Below, piece after piece: positions 30,729 through 41,490 of a DNA stretch of 64,000 bases. This stretch comes from Candidatus Anaerobiospirillum pullicola. GTDB lineage: Bacteria > Pseudomonadota > Gammaproteobacteria > Enterobacterales > Succinivibrionaceae. The stretch is from the NCBI GenBank assembly GCA_018884035.1, contig JAHLFE010000044.1, positions 37,783-101,782 of the forward strand, given 5' to 3'. The stretch's first letter is position 1, and every line of letters begins with the position of its first letter. The notes beneath the pieces are model-generated. The model worked only from the letters and a program-made list of their open reading frames with translations. It was not told the origin of the DNA and searched no databases. The position numbers and the translations under genes were made by a program.

Positions 30729-32429
30729 ATGTACACCATGTCAGGAATCACTGTCTCTGAAGGCGTCAGTGAGGGCTTTGCCTTTTTACTGCTGCCGCAG
30801 ACGGTGTCCACTGAGATCGAAGCTACGCGGGCTCTTAGTCCTAGCGATGAGCGCTTAAAGTACCTAAAAGCCAGTCGCGAGTTTGCCAACAAGCTCAATA
30901 ACGCCATGTCAGGTACTGTCCCTGATAAGGTGCGTGACCTCTTTGGCGCGGTGGCCTCGTATATCACCAACTCTGGCAACATTAACTCAATTGATGAGCT
31001 CATTGCTCAAGGGCAAAGTGCAGTTGAGGCAGCGCAAAACGTGCTCTTGCCAAAGATTGCGCGCTTTTCTCACGACGCTGATGCTGAGGATGGTGATGAT
31101 GACGACCCAGAAATGCAGGTCGTAGCCTCTGAGCTCAGCTCCCTGATGCGTGACTTTATTGCCACTATTAACTCCACCGGTACCGATGACGAGGCGGAGG
31201 TACCACAGCTCAATCGCCCGTGTGTCATCATTGCCTCTGACCTCACCCCAGCCCGCTTTCTATCTTTGCACACCGAGCTCGTGCGCGCGGTGGTGTTAGA
31301 GGGAGGTCAAGCCTCGGGGCACTTAGGCACGGTCTTACGTGACCTGTGTATCCCTGCCATTTATGGGGTAAAGGGCGCGCTGACTATTAAAAATGGTGAG
31401 CATGTGCTGGTGGATGCCACACGGGGCACTATCCTCATCGAGCCACCACAAGACACAGCGCGGGCGCTGATTGCTCAGCAGGATCTCTTTAATAGCAATA
31501 GCGATGATGACGACCCACCTGATAGCGACTTACAGGTGACGGTGGCTGGGTCGATGGGCGCTATTGGTGAAATTGACCGCTTAGCGCGCTACTTAAACCA
31601 CGGCTTGGGACTGCTGCGCTCAGAGTTTCTTTTTTTAAACTACCATCATGAGCCCAGCGTCGAGGAAATGGTGCGCACCTTTACCTCGATCTTCTCTAAG
31701 ATTCCCAAGACCGCGCCGCTCACTGCGCGTACTTTTGACTTTGCAGGCGATAAGAAGCCACTCTTTACCGTGGAGTTAGACCACGAGGGCCCTCTTTACA
31801 GCTACGGCGCACAGGTAGGATCGGCACTGCTCAAAAAGGAATTACGGGCGCTGTTGCTCGCGTCGGCCGGACGGGAGATTCACATCGTATTTCCGCTCAT
31901 TACCCGCATTAGTGAGGCGAAGGCGCTGACCACGATGCTGGCACGGGTGATTGAGGAGCTGGAAAGTGATAATGTGCCTTACGGCAAGTCGCATGTCGCG
32001 GTGATGATTGAGACGCCTGCGGCGGTGCTCTCGGCTAAGGCCTTTGCCGCATATGGCGAGATGTTTTTGATCGGTACCAGCTCGCTTGCTGAGTACGCAT
32101 CGGCACCCCGTCCACCTGAGGATTACTTTACGCCTGCGCTCTCGAAGATGATTGCCATTGCCTGTAAGGGGGCGCATGATAGCCATGTGCAGGTGGGTAT
32201 CGCTGGTCGCTTTGCGATGCGCACAGAGTTGCTGCCGTTCTTCTTAGCGCTGGGAGCCAGTTATATCACCACGGATGCGACGTCGATTGCGAAGGTGCGT
32301 AAGGAGCTGCAGCAACTTGCAGATCAGGGCGTAGTACCGCACTTTGATCAAAAGCTGTACAACAGCTTAATGGAGGTGGCCTCCAGTGACGATCTCCAGC
32401 GCTTACTCTTTGCAGACGATTTTGCGTAG
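30729..32429 (+). CDS. Enzyme I-like PTS protein with lost catalytic residues
   Basis: 566 residues (E. coli EI 575); GGAGGATG precedes the ATG. Resembles EI of the phosphotransferase system along its length: a swivelling domain with EGGQASGHLGTVLRDLCIPAIYG, where His198 aligns with the phosphorylated His189 of E. coli after a one-residue insertion; then the PEP-binding barrel GLGLLRSEFLFLN, ARTFDFAGDK, HIVFPLI and VMIETPAA. Several EI catalytic residues are absent: IGTNDL reads IGTSSL (Asn454 and Mg ligand Asp455 lost), MCGELAG reads IAGRFAM (acid/base Cys502 lost), and one PEP-binding Arg in the LGWRAIR segment is gone. Two acidic DDDD insertions are unusual. It precedes a IIA-Glc-like gene; no ptsH is adjacent. 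Probably inactive as PEP kinase and regulatory, by inference. Confidence 0.85.
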   Translation: MYTMSGITVSEGVSEGFAFLLLPQTVSTEIEATRALSPSDERLKYLKASREFANKLNNAMSGTVPDKVRDLFGAVASYITNSGNINSIDELIAQGQSAVEAAQNVLLPKIARFSHDADAEDGDDDDPEMQVVASELSSLMRDFIATINSTGTDDEAEVPQLNRPCVIIASDLTPARFLSLHTELVRAVVLEGGQASGHLGTVLRDLCIPAIYGVKGALTIKNGEHVLVDATRGTILIEPPQDTARALIAQQDLFNSNSDDDDPPDSDLQVTVAGSMGAIGEIDRLARYLNHGLGLLRSEFLFLNYHHEPSVEEMVRTFTSIFSKIPKTAPLTARTFDFAGDKKPLFTVELDHEGPLYSYGAQVGSALLKKELRALLLASAGREIHIVFPLITRISEAKALTTMLARVIEELESDNVPYGKSHVAVMIETPAAVLSAKAFAAYGEMFLIGTSSLAEYASAPRPPEDYFTPALSKMIAIACKGAHDSHVQVGIAGRFAMRTELLPFFLALGASYITTDATSIAKVRKELQQLADQGVVPHFDQKLYNSLMEVASSDDLQRLLFADDFA

Positions 32430-32524
32430 CAGGTGACGTAAACTACTCTTCAAGCTGGTACTGGGTAGAGCTTGCTGCCTTAGTAATGGCGTATCATTCC
32501 CTTGGGCAACACGAGGACAAGGTC

Positions 32525-33082
32525 ATGGGCTTCTTTTCTGGTTTATTCAAGCACGTGACAAAGACCGATGAGGCGGCACCTTCAGCGGCTGAGGTCAAGA
32601 ACATTAACGCTGACGTGACTTTATATGCACCGGTTACTGGAACGCTCTTACCTCTGGAGGAGGTGCCAGATATCGTGATCTCAGAGAAGGTCATGGGTGA
32701 TGGCGTGGCGGTAGTGCCAGAGAGCGAGTCGATTGTGGCGCCGTGTGATGGCGTGATCTCGCGTTTGCTGCCGACAAAGAATGCCTTTGCGGTGCGCATG
32801 GCTGAGGGATTGGAGGTTTATGTCACCTTTGGTGTAGAGGCTATGGAGCTTAAGGGCGAGGGCTTTACCACCAAGGTGAATTTGGGCGATGAGGTGAAAA
32901 AGGGCGACCCGATCATTATTACGGAGCCGCGCTTATTGAGCTCTAAGCTCAAGTCGACCATTACCTCGATGATTGTGATTAAGAGCACGGGCGATATTGA
33001 TAAGATCTTTGCGGCGACGGGCAAGTGTCATGCTGGGGTGACGCCAGTGTTGTGGATTACGCTGCACAATAAAGCGCAATAG
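32525..33082 (+). CDS. IIA-Glc-like protein lacking both active-site histidines
   Basis: 185 residues from the ATG at 32525 (MGFFSGLF, like the membrane-binding MGLFDKL of E. coli Crr). Aligns with IIA-Glc throughout: APVTGTLLPLEEVPDIVISE, GDGVAVVPESESIVAPCDG, MELKGEGF, STITSMIVI and GVTPVLWITL. Yet where E. coli has NHAF with His75, this has KNAF (Asn86), and where E. coli has VHFGID with the phosphorylated His90, this has VTFGVE (Thr101). I checked the codons: AAT and ACC. So phosphotransfer is ruled out on known chemistry. IIA-Glc also acts as an allosteric regulator (adenylate cyclase, permeases), which a non-phosphorylatable form could still do or mimic permanently. Lies ~95 bases after the EI-like gene, probably co-transcribed. 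Confidence 0.88.
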   Translation: MGFFSGLFKHVTKTDEAAPSAAEVKNINADVTLYAPVTGTLLPLEEVPDIVISEKVMGDGVAVVPESESIVAPCDGVISRLLPTKNAFAVRMAEGLEVYVTFGVEAMELKGEGFTTKVNLGDEVKKGDPIIITEPRLLSSKLKSTITSMIVIKSTGDIDKIFAATGKCHAGVTPVLWITLHNKAQ

Positions 33083-33103
33083 GTGCGCTCAGAGATAAGA
33101 CAG

Positions 33104-33132
33104 GGGACAGCAGAGGCTGTCCCTTTTGTTTT
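33104..33132 (+). terminator. Terminator of the EI/IIA-like pair
   Basis: GGGACAG CAGAGG CTGTCCC followed by TTTTGTTTT; perfect 7-base stem. Confidence 0.9.
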
Positions 33133-33284
33133 GGAGCGGGAAAAGAGCTCTGCTCATAATTTGGCGTTTCTCTGAGTTTTGTGGATATGGCACCAACGCT
33201 ACCGCAAGGTTGATTAAGGCAAACATCATTACACCAGCGCAAGTGTTGAGGCTAAGGACTAACCAGTGAGCGCTGTCATTAGGG

Positions 33285-33345
33285 GAGATCTAATTTGAGG
33301 TAAAGGCCGTATCTTCGCGGTTTTGAGAAAATCAGTCGCCACTTC
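33285..33345 (-). repeat. Dispersed repeat family B, partial copy 3
   Basis: On the minus strand: GCGACTGATTTTCTCAAAACC, then GCGAAGATACGGCC and a downstream AGATCT, corresponding to the first half of family B copies at 45497 and 53190. The second half (to ~33230) is much more divergent. Confidence 0.6.
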
Positions 33346-33403
33346 CCTACGTTTGCTCAAGAGCGATGAGGCAACGCGTCGCTTCCTTTATCTCATGCAA
33401 CAA

Positions 33404-33441
33404 CGAAAAAAGCCCAGTAGATCACTCCGCTGGGCTTTTCT
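33404..33441 (-). terminator. Terminator of pntAB
   Basis: AAGCCCAG / CTGGGCTT stem with A-run on one side and T-run on the other, so it can work in both directions; TTTTTT on the minus strand after pntB. Confidence 0.85.
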
Positions 33442-33525
33442 CTGGAATCAGCTTGCACCTTGCTCAAGCTAAGCTAAGCTGGGGGCCCCTATGCAGAGGA
33501 GAGCTTAGCTTAAAGCATGATCAGC

Positions 33526-35037
33526 TTAGATGCCGGATACAATCTCTTCAACCGACTTCTTCGCATCGCCGAAGCACATGTAGGTGTTGTCCTTGAAGAA
33601 CAGTGGGTTCTGCACACCCGCATAGCCCGCGTTCATCGAACGCTTGAAGACTACCACATTGCGAGCCTTCCACACCTCAAGCACTGGCATACCAGCAATT
33701 GGGCTGTTTGGATTCTCTAACGCAGCTGGATTCACGGTGTCGTTAGCACCAATAACCAGTACAGTGTCGGTGTTCTCGAAGTCGTCATTGATCTCATCCA
33801 TCTCAAAGACGATATCGTATGGCACCTTGGCCTCAGCTAACAGCACATTCATGTGACCTGGCAGACGGCCAGCCACTGGGTGAATGGCAAAACGCACTTG
33901 GCAGCCACGAGCTTGTAACTTCTCAGTTAACTGCGCCACTGCATTCTGCGCTTGCGATACAGCCATACCATAGCCTGGGGCGATGATGACCGAGGAAGAG
34001 TTCTTTAAGAGCTCTGCCACATCAGCGGTCTTCATCTCGTGGTACTCGCCCATTTCCTCGTCAGCATCAGTAGCAGCACCTTCGTTACCGAAGCCACCCA
34101 TGATCACCGACATGAAGGAGCGGTTCATAGCCTTACACATGATGTAAGACAGAATAGCACCGGAGGAGCCTACTAACGCACCAGTAACGATCAGAAGATC
34201 GTTCGAGAGCATAAAGCCAGATGCCGCTGCTGCCCAACCAGAGTAGGAGTTCAGCATCGAGATCACCACTGGCATGTCAGCACCACCAATGGCTGCCACT
34301 AAGTGCACACCAAAGGCAAAGGCGATCAGAGTCATCACCACTAATGGGAAGAGTGGTGGGTTAGCTGCTGCCATGAACCAGATCAGTAAGAAGAACGACA
34401 CGATCAGGGCGGCTAAGTTTAAGAGGTGACCGCCAGGGATCATTAAAGGCGCAGACTTGAAGACGCGCAGCTTGTAAGTGCCGTTTAACTTACCATAGGC
34501 CACGATAGAGCCAGTGAAGGTCACTGCACCAATGAAGATGCCTAAGAAGATCTCAACTAAGTGGGTGTTGAGCTCGGCAGCACTCATGGAAGTGCCCACA
34601 GCTGCAAGCGCAGCAGCGTTGGCCTTATTGGCTTCATCCAGCATCGCAACAATGGTGGCTGGCGAGTCACCAATTGATACCGTGATGGTATCTTGCACCG
34701 TTGGGCCTAACTCTAAGAAGGAGTTGTAACCCACCAGCACCGCAGCTAAACCCACAAAGGAGTGTAAGCATGCGATCATCTCTGGCATCTGGGTCATCGC
34801 CACGCGACGGGCAACGAAGATACCAATGGCACCGCCAATAACCATGGCGACAATGATTAAGAGGAAGCCTGAACCAGACTCAACCTGCACGAAGGTAGCT
34901 ACCAGAGCGATAGCCATACCTACCATGCCAGATAAGCAGCCGTACTTAGCCGTTTCCTGCTTCGATAAGCCCGCTAGGGCCATAATAAAGAGCAGTGCGG
35001 CCAAGATATAGGCCATGTGTATAGGACCTGCTACCAT
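33526..35037 (-). CDS. pntB: NAD(P) transhydrogenase beta subunit
   Basis: 503 residues. AGGAG nine bases before the ATG at 35037 decides the start. Membrane subunit of the proton-translocating transhydrogenase that makes NADPH from NADH. The first two thirds hold about nine membrane helices ([16 protein letters not shown] onward); the C-terminal dIII domain binds NADP(H): [51 protein letters not shown] and [28 protein letters not shown] ~30-residue Ala-rich loop around residue 140 makes it longer than E. coli PntB (462). Cotranscribed with pntA (26-base gap). Confidence 0.96.
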   Translation of the reverse strand: MVAGPIHMAYILAALLFIMALAGLSKQETAKYGCLSGMVGMAIALVATFVQVESGSGFLLIIVAMVIGGAIGIFVARRVAMTQMPEMIACLHSFVGLAAVLVGYNSFLELGPTVQDTITVSIGDSPATIVAMLDEANKANAAALAAVGTSMSAAELNTHLVEIFLGIFIGAVTFTGSIVAYGKLNGTYKLRVFKSAPLMIPGGHLLNLAALIVSFFLLIWFMAAANPPLFPLVVMTLIAFAFGVHLVAAIGGADMPVVISMLNSYSGWAAAASGFMLSNDLLIVTGALVGSSGAILSYIMCKAMNRSFMSVIMGGFGNEGAATDADEEMGEYHEMKTADVAELLKNSSSVIIAPGYGMAVSQAQNAVAQLTEKLQARGCQVRFAIHPVAGRLPGHMNVLLAEAKVPYDIVFEMDEINDDFENTDTVLVIGANDTVNPAALENPNSPIAGMPVLEVWKARNVVVFKRSMNAGYAGVQNPLFFKDNTYMCFGDAKKSVEEIVSGI

Positions 35038-35063
35038 TTGCTATTTCTCCTGATCTCTGATCC

Positions 35064-36602
35064 TTACTGCTGTTTCTTGAACATGGCCAGCATACGGCGT
35101 GTCACCGCAAAGCCACCGAAGATGTTAATCGAGGCAATGAGGACACCGATGAAGGCGAAGGCACCAATCACAAATGAGCCGGAGCTGATCTGTAAAATAG
35201 CACCCACAACGATAATGCCCGAAATAGCATTGGTAACCGACATCAGTGGGGTGTGCAGAGAGTGAGTAACGTTCCATACCACGTAGTAACCGACCACGCA
35301 GGCTAAGACGAAGACGGTGAAGTGTGGTAAGAACTTTTCTGGAGCGTAAATGCCAATCAGCGCAAAAGCGATGAGAACAATGGCAAGTAAGGAGATCTTG
35401 AAGGTCTTGGAGACCTGATGCTGCTCGATCTTCTTTGGTGGCTCAGCGCTCTTTGGCGCAGCTGGAGCAGCAGAGACGCTGATCTTTGGTGGTGGGAAGG
35501 TCACTTCGCCATCACGGGTTACGCACATGTTGCGTAAGATCACGTCCTCAAAGTCGACGTCGATGTTGCCATCCTTGTTCTTGCACAGGAGCTTAGCTAA
35601 GTTGACTAAGTTCGTAGAGTACAGTTGCGAGGATTGGGCTGGCAGACGGCAAGCTAAGTCAGAGTAGCCAATGATCTTGACACCATTTGGCGTGGTAGTG
35701 ATCTTGCCCTCGACCGTCAGTTCGCAGTTACCACCGGTGGCAGCAGCTAAGTCCACGATCACAGAGCCTGGCTTCATGCTCTCGACCATTTCCTTAGAAA
35801 TCAGGCGTGGAGCTGGCTTGCCAGGAATAGCAGCGGTGGTGATGATGATGTCCACGTCCTTGGCTTGAGCTGCAAACAGCTCCATCTCAGCCTTGATGAA
35901 CTCATCAGACATGACCTTGGCGTAGCCGTCGGAGGAACCGCCGTCTTCAGTCTTAAAGTCTAACTTTAAGAACTCACCACCCATGGACTTGATTTGGTCG
36001 GCCACCTCAAGACGGGTATCGAAAGCACGCACGATAGCGCCTAACGAGTGGGCAGCACCAATAGCAGCAAGGCCAGCCACACCAGCACCGATCACCAGTA
36101 CCTTGGCAGGTGGAACCTTACCTGCAGCCGTCACTTGACCAGTGAAGAAACGACCAAAGGTGTGTGCAGCCTCGATCACGGCGCGGTAGCCGGAGATGTT
36201 GGCGGTAGAGGACAGGGCGTCTAAAGCCTGAGCACGAGAAATACGTGGCACCATGTCCATAGCAAGGACGGTGACCTTCTTCTCGTTTAACTTGGCGACT
36301 AAGTCAGGGTTTTGTGCTGGGCGCACAAAGCTGACTAAAGTTTGACCCTCGTGGAGGAGCTTGATTTCCTCATCGCTAGGGGCATTGACCTTAAAGATGA
36401 TGTCGCTTTGCCAAACCTCACGACCACGTAAAACCTTCGCACCGGCGGCGGTATAGGCGGCGTCGTCAAAGCTGGCATCAGCGCCGGCGTTGCTTTGCAC
36501 CGCCACTTCAAAGCCTAACTTGATGAGCTTGGTTACGGTGTCAGGAGTGGCAGCCACTCTTGTTTCGCCTTTCAAGCTTTCTTTTGGAATACCTATCAGC
36601 AT
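35064..36602 (-). CDS. pntA: NAD(P) transhydrogenase alpha subunit
   Basis: 512 residues (E. coli 510). N-terminal NAD(H)-binding dI domain: [42 protein letters not shown] (Rossmann motif), RAFDTR and [21 protein letters not shown]-terminal membrane helices [47 protein letters not shown] and [24 protein letters not shown]. Forms the membrane complex with PntB. First gene of the operon; the promoter should lie in the long spacer upstream. Confidence 0.97.
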   Translation of the reverse strand: MLIGIPKESLKGETRVAATPDTVTKLIKLGFEVAVQSNAGADASFDDAAYTAAGAKVLRGREVWQSDIIFKVNAPSDEEIKLLHEGQTLVSFVRPAQNPDLVAKLNEKKVTVLAMDMVPRISRAQALDALSSTANISGYRAVIEAAHTFGRFFTGQVTAAGKVPPAKVLVIGAGVAGLAAIGAAHSLGAIVRAFDTRLEVADQIKSMGGEFLKLDFKTEDGGSSDGYAKVMSDEFIKAEMELFAAQAKDVDIIITTAAIPGKPAPRLISKEMVESMKPGSVIVDLAAATGGNCELTVEGKITTTPNGVKIIGYSDLACRLPAQSSQLYSTNLVNLAKLLCKNKDGNIDVDFEDVILRNMCVTRDGEVTFPPPKISVSAAPAAPKSAEPPKKIEQHQVSKTFKISLLAIVLIAFALIGIYAPEKFLPHFTVFVLACVVGYYVVWNVTHSLHTPLMSVTNAISGIIVVGAILQISSGSFVIGAFAFIGVLIASINIFGGFAVTRRMLAMFKKQQ

Positions 36603-37335
36603 GGCTTCTTCCTGTAAGATTAGAAATAGAACTCGCCAACAGTCGATGCACTGAGCGGAGGGCTTTACCTGTAAAGCCGCGCACTGTCTAAAAACAGCTT
36701 ACGGTTGAGGTCGGTTTCTTATTGTGGCTGCGTCTTAGAGCTGTCTTGCTTTGCTTAAGCCATAGCAGAGCCCACCAACACCTCAATGAGGTTGGTGTGA
36801 CAGGGAACACAGCAGAATAAGAAGAGGTAAAGCTTGCGCTGTCTACATGAGAGCATGTGGGGCTTGGCAAGCTGATTCGACCTTAGATCATGCAATATTT
36901 ATGGTCTGAGGCGCAATGATTTTCCTGTGACTTTTAGATTAAGCACACAAAATATCGCGCCACAGAGCAGCTTACGCACAGTAGAAGCCACTGGTGGTGC
37001 CATGCAGGTGAGGGCTAAAGGTGTACTTTAGACCTCACAGCAGAGTCTAAGCACAGAGCAAAGTGACGCCGTTGGCCCAAAACTTGACAGCGAGTCTGAC
37101 GCAGAGCGGTTGTGGGCACAATTAGGGGGCTTGGGGGAAGCCACAAGGCAGTGCGCAGTGGGAGTAATGCTCTTAAAGTCGAATGTGGGCTATCATACAG
37201 AAATTGCGCCCCAGCAAACCAACAAAAAAGAGCATGTTGCCACTAATGCTGCATTTTTTTTGCGGTGGCGCACATTTGTTGGCTATTACCCAAGGGGAGT
37301 GGGAATGCGTAGAGTGCGTGCAGGACAGCCAGATC

Positions 37336-37465
37336 GCTGCGGCAGCGCGCTGCGGCAGCGCGCTGCGGCAGAGCGCTGCGGCAAAGCGCAGTGGGGGCGG
37401 CAGAGCACAGCGGGAGCAAGATCACTGCGGGAGCAAGAGCACTGCGGGAGCAGCAAAGCACTGCG
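37336..37465. repeat. Degenerate tandem repeat array (13-17 bases)
   Basis: Begins with three copies of GCTGCGGCAGCGC (the third with AGAGC), followed by GCTGCGGCAAAGC and degrading into units AGAGCACTGCGGGAGCA. GC-rich in an otherwise ordinary spacer. Not CRISPR: no unique spacers. The whole pntA-queA spacer (36603-37955, 1353 bases) has no gene I can support. Confidence 0.8.
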
Positions 37466-37574
37466 TTAATGGTTAGAACGTGGCCAAGAGTGACTGGAGG
37501 ACTTAGTCATCGATTGATGTGACATGATGGGGGAGCAGGGCCATTCCCAAGAACTTAACACCACCATGGCTTTT

Positions 37575-37728
37575 GTTGCTCTTGGTGTGCGTCCATGCTC
37601 CTTAGTGATGAGTGCTGTAAGTGGCAGCTATAGCTCTTACAAGCTGGTTTGGCGCATCTTAATCACCCTTAGGGATGAGTTGCTAAAGCTCTGAGTTGAG
37701 CTGTCAGCTCTTAGGTTCGCGGGTATGG
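37575..37728 (-). repeat. Dispersed repeat family A, copy 2
   Basis: Reverse-complement relative of 6296-6450, about seven mismatches in ~150 bases. The sequence continues to show weaker similarity past the ends (AAGAGCA...GGTGGTG). Confidence 0.85.
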
Positions 37729-37918
37729 AGCAGTGCGATAGGCTGCTGCCGACAGATGCTGTTTTTGCTGCCTAAAAGAGCAGCAAAAGATGATAAAATG
37801 GCGAGTTTGGTGCGCTGCACTATGGTGCTTTTACCACCTCAAGTTGCTAGCAGTTTTAGCTTGCTGCACTGATCGCAGTTGCTAATGTGTACTTGAGCTG
37901 TACTTGGAGGTAAAAGCT

Positions 37919-37981
37919 GTGATTTTTCAGGTAAGGACTGTTTCTCCTTTGCCTTTTGCCGGTGCTTGTTGTGCTTCGTAG
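37919..37981 (+). CDS. Possible leader peptide overlapping queA start
   Basis: 20 codons, GTG start, with the best ribosome site of the region (GGAGGT, six bases upstream). The product would read [20 protein letters not shown]. Its TAG at 37979-37981 overlaps the first codons of queA in another frame (GTG at 37971). It may couple translation of queA, which has no good ribosome site of its own. It could instead mean a sequencing or real frameshift at the 5' end of queA. Confidence 0.3.
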   Translation: MIFQVRTVSPLPFAGACCAS

Positions 37982-39161
37982 CGATTTTCATTTCGACCTG
38001 CCACCTGAACTTATTGCCTCTTTTCCTGCAAAAGAGCGCACCTCCTGCCGGATGCTCTGCCTTGATGGTAATAGCGGCGCGTTGCAGGACAAGATCTTTT
38101 CTGACTTAAAGCAGTTTTTACAGCCTGGCGACCTCTTAGTGTTTAACGACACTAAGGTGATTCCCGCTCGTATTTATGGCCATAAAGACACCGGTGGCAA
38201 GTGCGAGTTCTTAATCGAGCGCCTGCTGACACCACAGCAAGCCCTGACTCACATCAAGGCCTCTAAGGCGCCAAAAGCAGGCTCGCTGATCTTTGTTGGC
38301 CCTGTGGCACCACAGGATGCTGTAAAGGCAGCAGCTGGTGATGATAGCGTTGAAGTCAGCAGTGAGAAGCGCTACTTAATCAAGGTCTTAGGCCGTCAGG
38401 GTGACCTCTTCCATATCGAGTGCGAAGCGGGGCACGAGATCTTAGAGATCCTCAATGATATTGGTCATATCCCGCTGCCTCCTTACATCAACCGTCCTGA
38501 TGAGGAGTTAGATCGCGAGCGCTATCAGACGGTGTACTCCCGTGAGCCTGGTGCTGTCGCTGCCCCAACGGCTGGTCTGCACTTTGATCAGGCGCAGCTT
38601 GATGACCTTAAGGCTTACGGAGTGAACTTCGCCTTTGTGACCTTACATGTGGGGGCTGGTACCTTTCAGCCAGTGCGTGAGGATGATGTGCTGAAGCACC
38701 ATATGCACAGTGAGTATGTGCAGCTTTCCCCAGAGGTCGCTCAACAGGTGATTGCTACCCATGAGAGCGGCCATCGCGTGATTGCCGTGGGTACGACCGC
38801 AGTGCGCTCTTTAGAGAGCGCCGCTACAGCTGCCAAGAAAAAGGGCCTCAGTGCGGAGATCGCGCCTTTCTCTGACGACACCTCGATCTTTATTTACCCA
38901 GGCTACAAGTACCAAGTGGTCGATGCGCTGATTACAAACTTCCACTTGCCAGAGTCGACGCTCATTATGCTGGTATGCGCTTTTGCAGGCTACCACAACA
39001 CCTTGCAGGCCTATAAGCATGCGGTGGCAGAGCGCTATAAGTTCTTTAGCTACGGCGACTGCATGTTTATCACTAAGCGCACTACGGAGATGGACTTACC
39101 ACCTTCAGTGCAGCGTGATGTGGCAGAGGCTCAAGCTAAAGCCCAAAGCTTAACGCGGTAG
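37971..39161 (+). CDS. queA: tRNA S-adenosylmethionine ribosyltransferase-isomerase
   Basis: About 396 residues from GTG 37971; TTG 37956 and GTG 37962 are alternatives, none with a good ribosome site. QueA transfers the ribosyl part of SAM to preQ1-tRNA, giving epoxyqueuosine. The N-terminus [15 protein letters not shown] aligns with E. coli MRVTDFSFELPESLIA. Other family segments: [85 protein letters not shown] and [20 protein letters not shown] ~40-residue region near residue 110-140 is longer than in E. coli (356). Followed by tgt, the usual neighbour in the queuosine pathway. Confidence 0.95.
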   Translation: MLRSDFHFDLPPELIASFPAKERTSCRMLCLDGNSGALQDKIFSDLKQFLQPGDLLVFNDTKVIPARIYGHKDTGGKCEFLIERLLTPQQALTHIKASKAPKAGSLIFVGPVAPQDAVKAAAGDDSVEVSSEKRYLIKVLGRQGDLFHIECEAGHEILEILNDIGHIPLPPYINRPDEELDRERYQTVYSREPGAVAAPTAGLHFDQAQLDDLKAYGVNFAFVTLHVGAGTFQPVREDDVLKHHMHSEYVQLSPEVAQQVIATHESGHRVIAVGTTAVRSLESAATAAKKKGLSAEIAPFSDDTSIFIYPGYKYQVVDALITNFHLPESTLIMLVCAFAGYHNTLQAYKHAVAERYKFFSYGDCMFITKRTTEMDLPPSVQRDVAEAQAKAQSLTR

Positions 39162-39315
39162 TAACAGCCTCAAGCGTTTAGAGGGCAAAGTAGCTGTGCT
39201 CTGAGGTCAGAGCAGCGCCTTGCATCGTGGCCGCAGCCACAGCTGCTGCTGCTCGAGTTCTCGTTTTAGTGGCAGTGATATCGTGTCAGTGCTGCCCATG
39301 CTCCTGATGGAGATT

Positions 39316-39448
39316 AAAAGTATTTACCACCAAGCGGCGTTTGAGGCTATCAAGATAAACCGCTAATACAAGCCATCCAATAGTGATCTTCAAAGTAGAT
39401 CGCTGATCGGTGTGGCTCGGTAAATACTTTTGAACTTCATCACTATTG
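39316..39448 (+). other. Interleaved inverted repeats, candidate structured RNA upstream of tgt
   Basis: Two perfect dyads are interleaved: AAAAGTATTTACC (39316-39328) pairs with GGTAAATACTTTT (39419-39431), and CAATAGTGAT (39378-39387) pairs with ATCACTATTG (39439-39448). The order a-b-a'-b' is that of a pseudoknot, not of a simple hairpin. A further stem AAAAGCG/CGCTTTT with GCGTTTTTT lies at 39509-39539. It sits in the 555-base queA-tgt spacer. Confidence 0.5.
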
Positions 39449-39677
39449 AGCTGGTGCTGCGGCCAAGGGCCGATAAGGGCCGATACGGGCAGTGGCAGTA
39501 AGAGCAATAGTAAGAGCAAAAGCGCTGACCGCTTTTACTGCGTTTTTTACGCTGAACCCTATTTATTTGCGCTTGCTCGTGCCAGTGCGGAATCTTATCC
39601 CCCGCAACTTATGGTCGGTTGCTTACTGACGGTGACGTTAAAGTTTGACGCTGTCACCTTCCCCAAGACGGCACTGA

Positions 39678-40850
<1,173 letters not shown>

Positions 40851-41105
40851 CGCTTAATTACGCGTAATGAAGGGCGCTGCCGCAGCATCATGTGACTGTG
40901 AATGCTCAAGCTAATCCTAAGTTTAGAGCGGTAAGCTGATCACAGCGATGCTGGGCTAAGCTGTAGCTGTAGCTGTAGCTGCCTGATGGTGCCTTAAGCT
41001 TTGCTCAAGCAAAGGCTCTTTACTGCTGTCACCTGAAACTGGAGGCAGGAGTGAGTGACCTGTGTTGTAGTTTGTTTTGTTGTCTTAATAGGATCGGACA
41101 TAAAA

Positions 41106-41438
41106 ATGGATATCATTTCTGTTGCCCATGCTGCTGAAGGAGCTCCGGCCGCCGGTGGCGATATGAGCATGCTCATTATCCTGGTAGTGTGCATGGTCGC
41201 GGTCTACTTCTTTGTGATGCGCCCAAACAACAAGAAGCGCAAGGAAATGCAGAAGCTGTTAGACGGCTTAGCTGTGGGTGACGAGGTTCTGACCAATGGT
41301 GGCATCGCTGGTAAGGTGGTGAAGCTGCCAGACAACAAGGACTACGTGATGATCAGCGTCGGCAAGGACGTGATCTTACAGATGAAGCGTAACTACGTGG
41401 TGGCTGTGTTGCCAAAGGGCACTTTAGAGGCGGTCTAA
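41106..41438 (+). CDS. yajC: Sec translocon accessory protein YajC
   Basis: 110 residues from the ATG at 41106 (AGGATCGGAC upstream). Single membrane helix SMLIILVVCMVAVYFFVMRP followed by NNKKRKEMQKLLDGLAVGDEVLTNGGIAGKVVKL, the family hallmark. Associates with SecDF at the inner membrane. Between tgt and secD as in E. coli, although the secD gap is ~1 kb here and a terminator follows directly. GTAGCT-type repeats lie upstream at ~40966-40982. Confidence 0.96.
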   Translation: MDIISVAHAAEGAPAAGGDMSMLIILVVCMVAVYFFVMRPNNKKRKEMQKLLDGLAVGDEVLTNGGIAGKVVKLPDNKDYVMISVGKDVILQMKRNYVVAVLPKGTLEAV

Positions 41439-41455
41439 GCGTAAAGTGTAAGGGG

Positions 41456-41490
41456 AAAGGCTAAGGGCTTGGTTCTTAGCCTTTTCTTTT
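41456..41490 (+). terminator. Terminator of yajC
   Basis: AAAGGCTAAG and CTTAGCCTTTT with a 9-base loop, then CTTTT. It separates yajC from secDF, normally one operon. Confidence 0.88.

Noticed and set aside
37336-37465. CRISPR array
   Set aside because: Repeat units are directly adjacent, 13-17 bases, with no unique spacers and no cas genes nearby.
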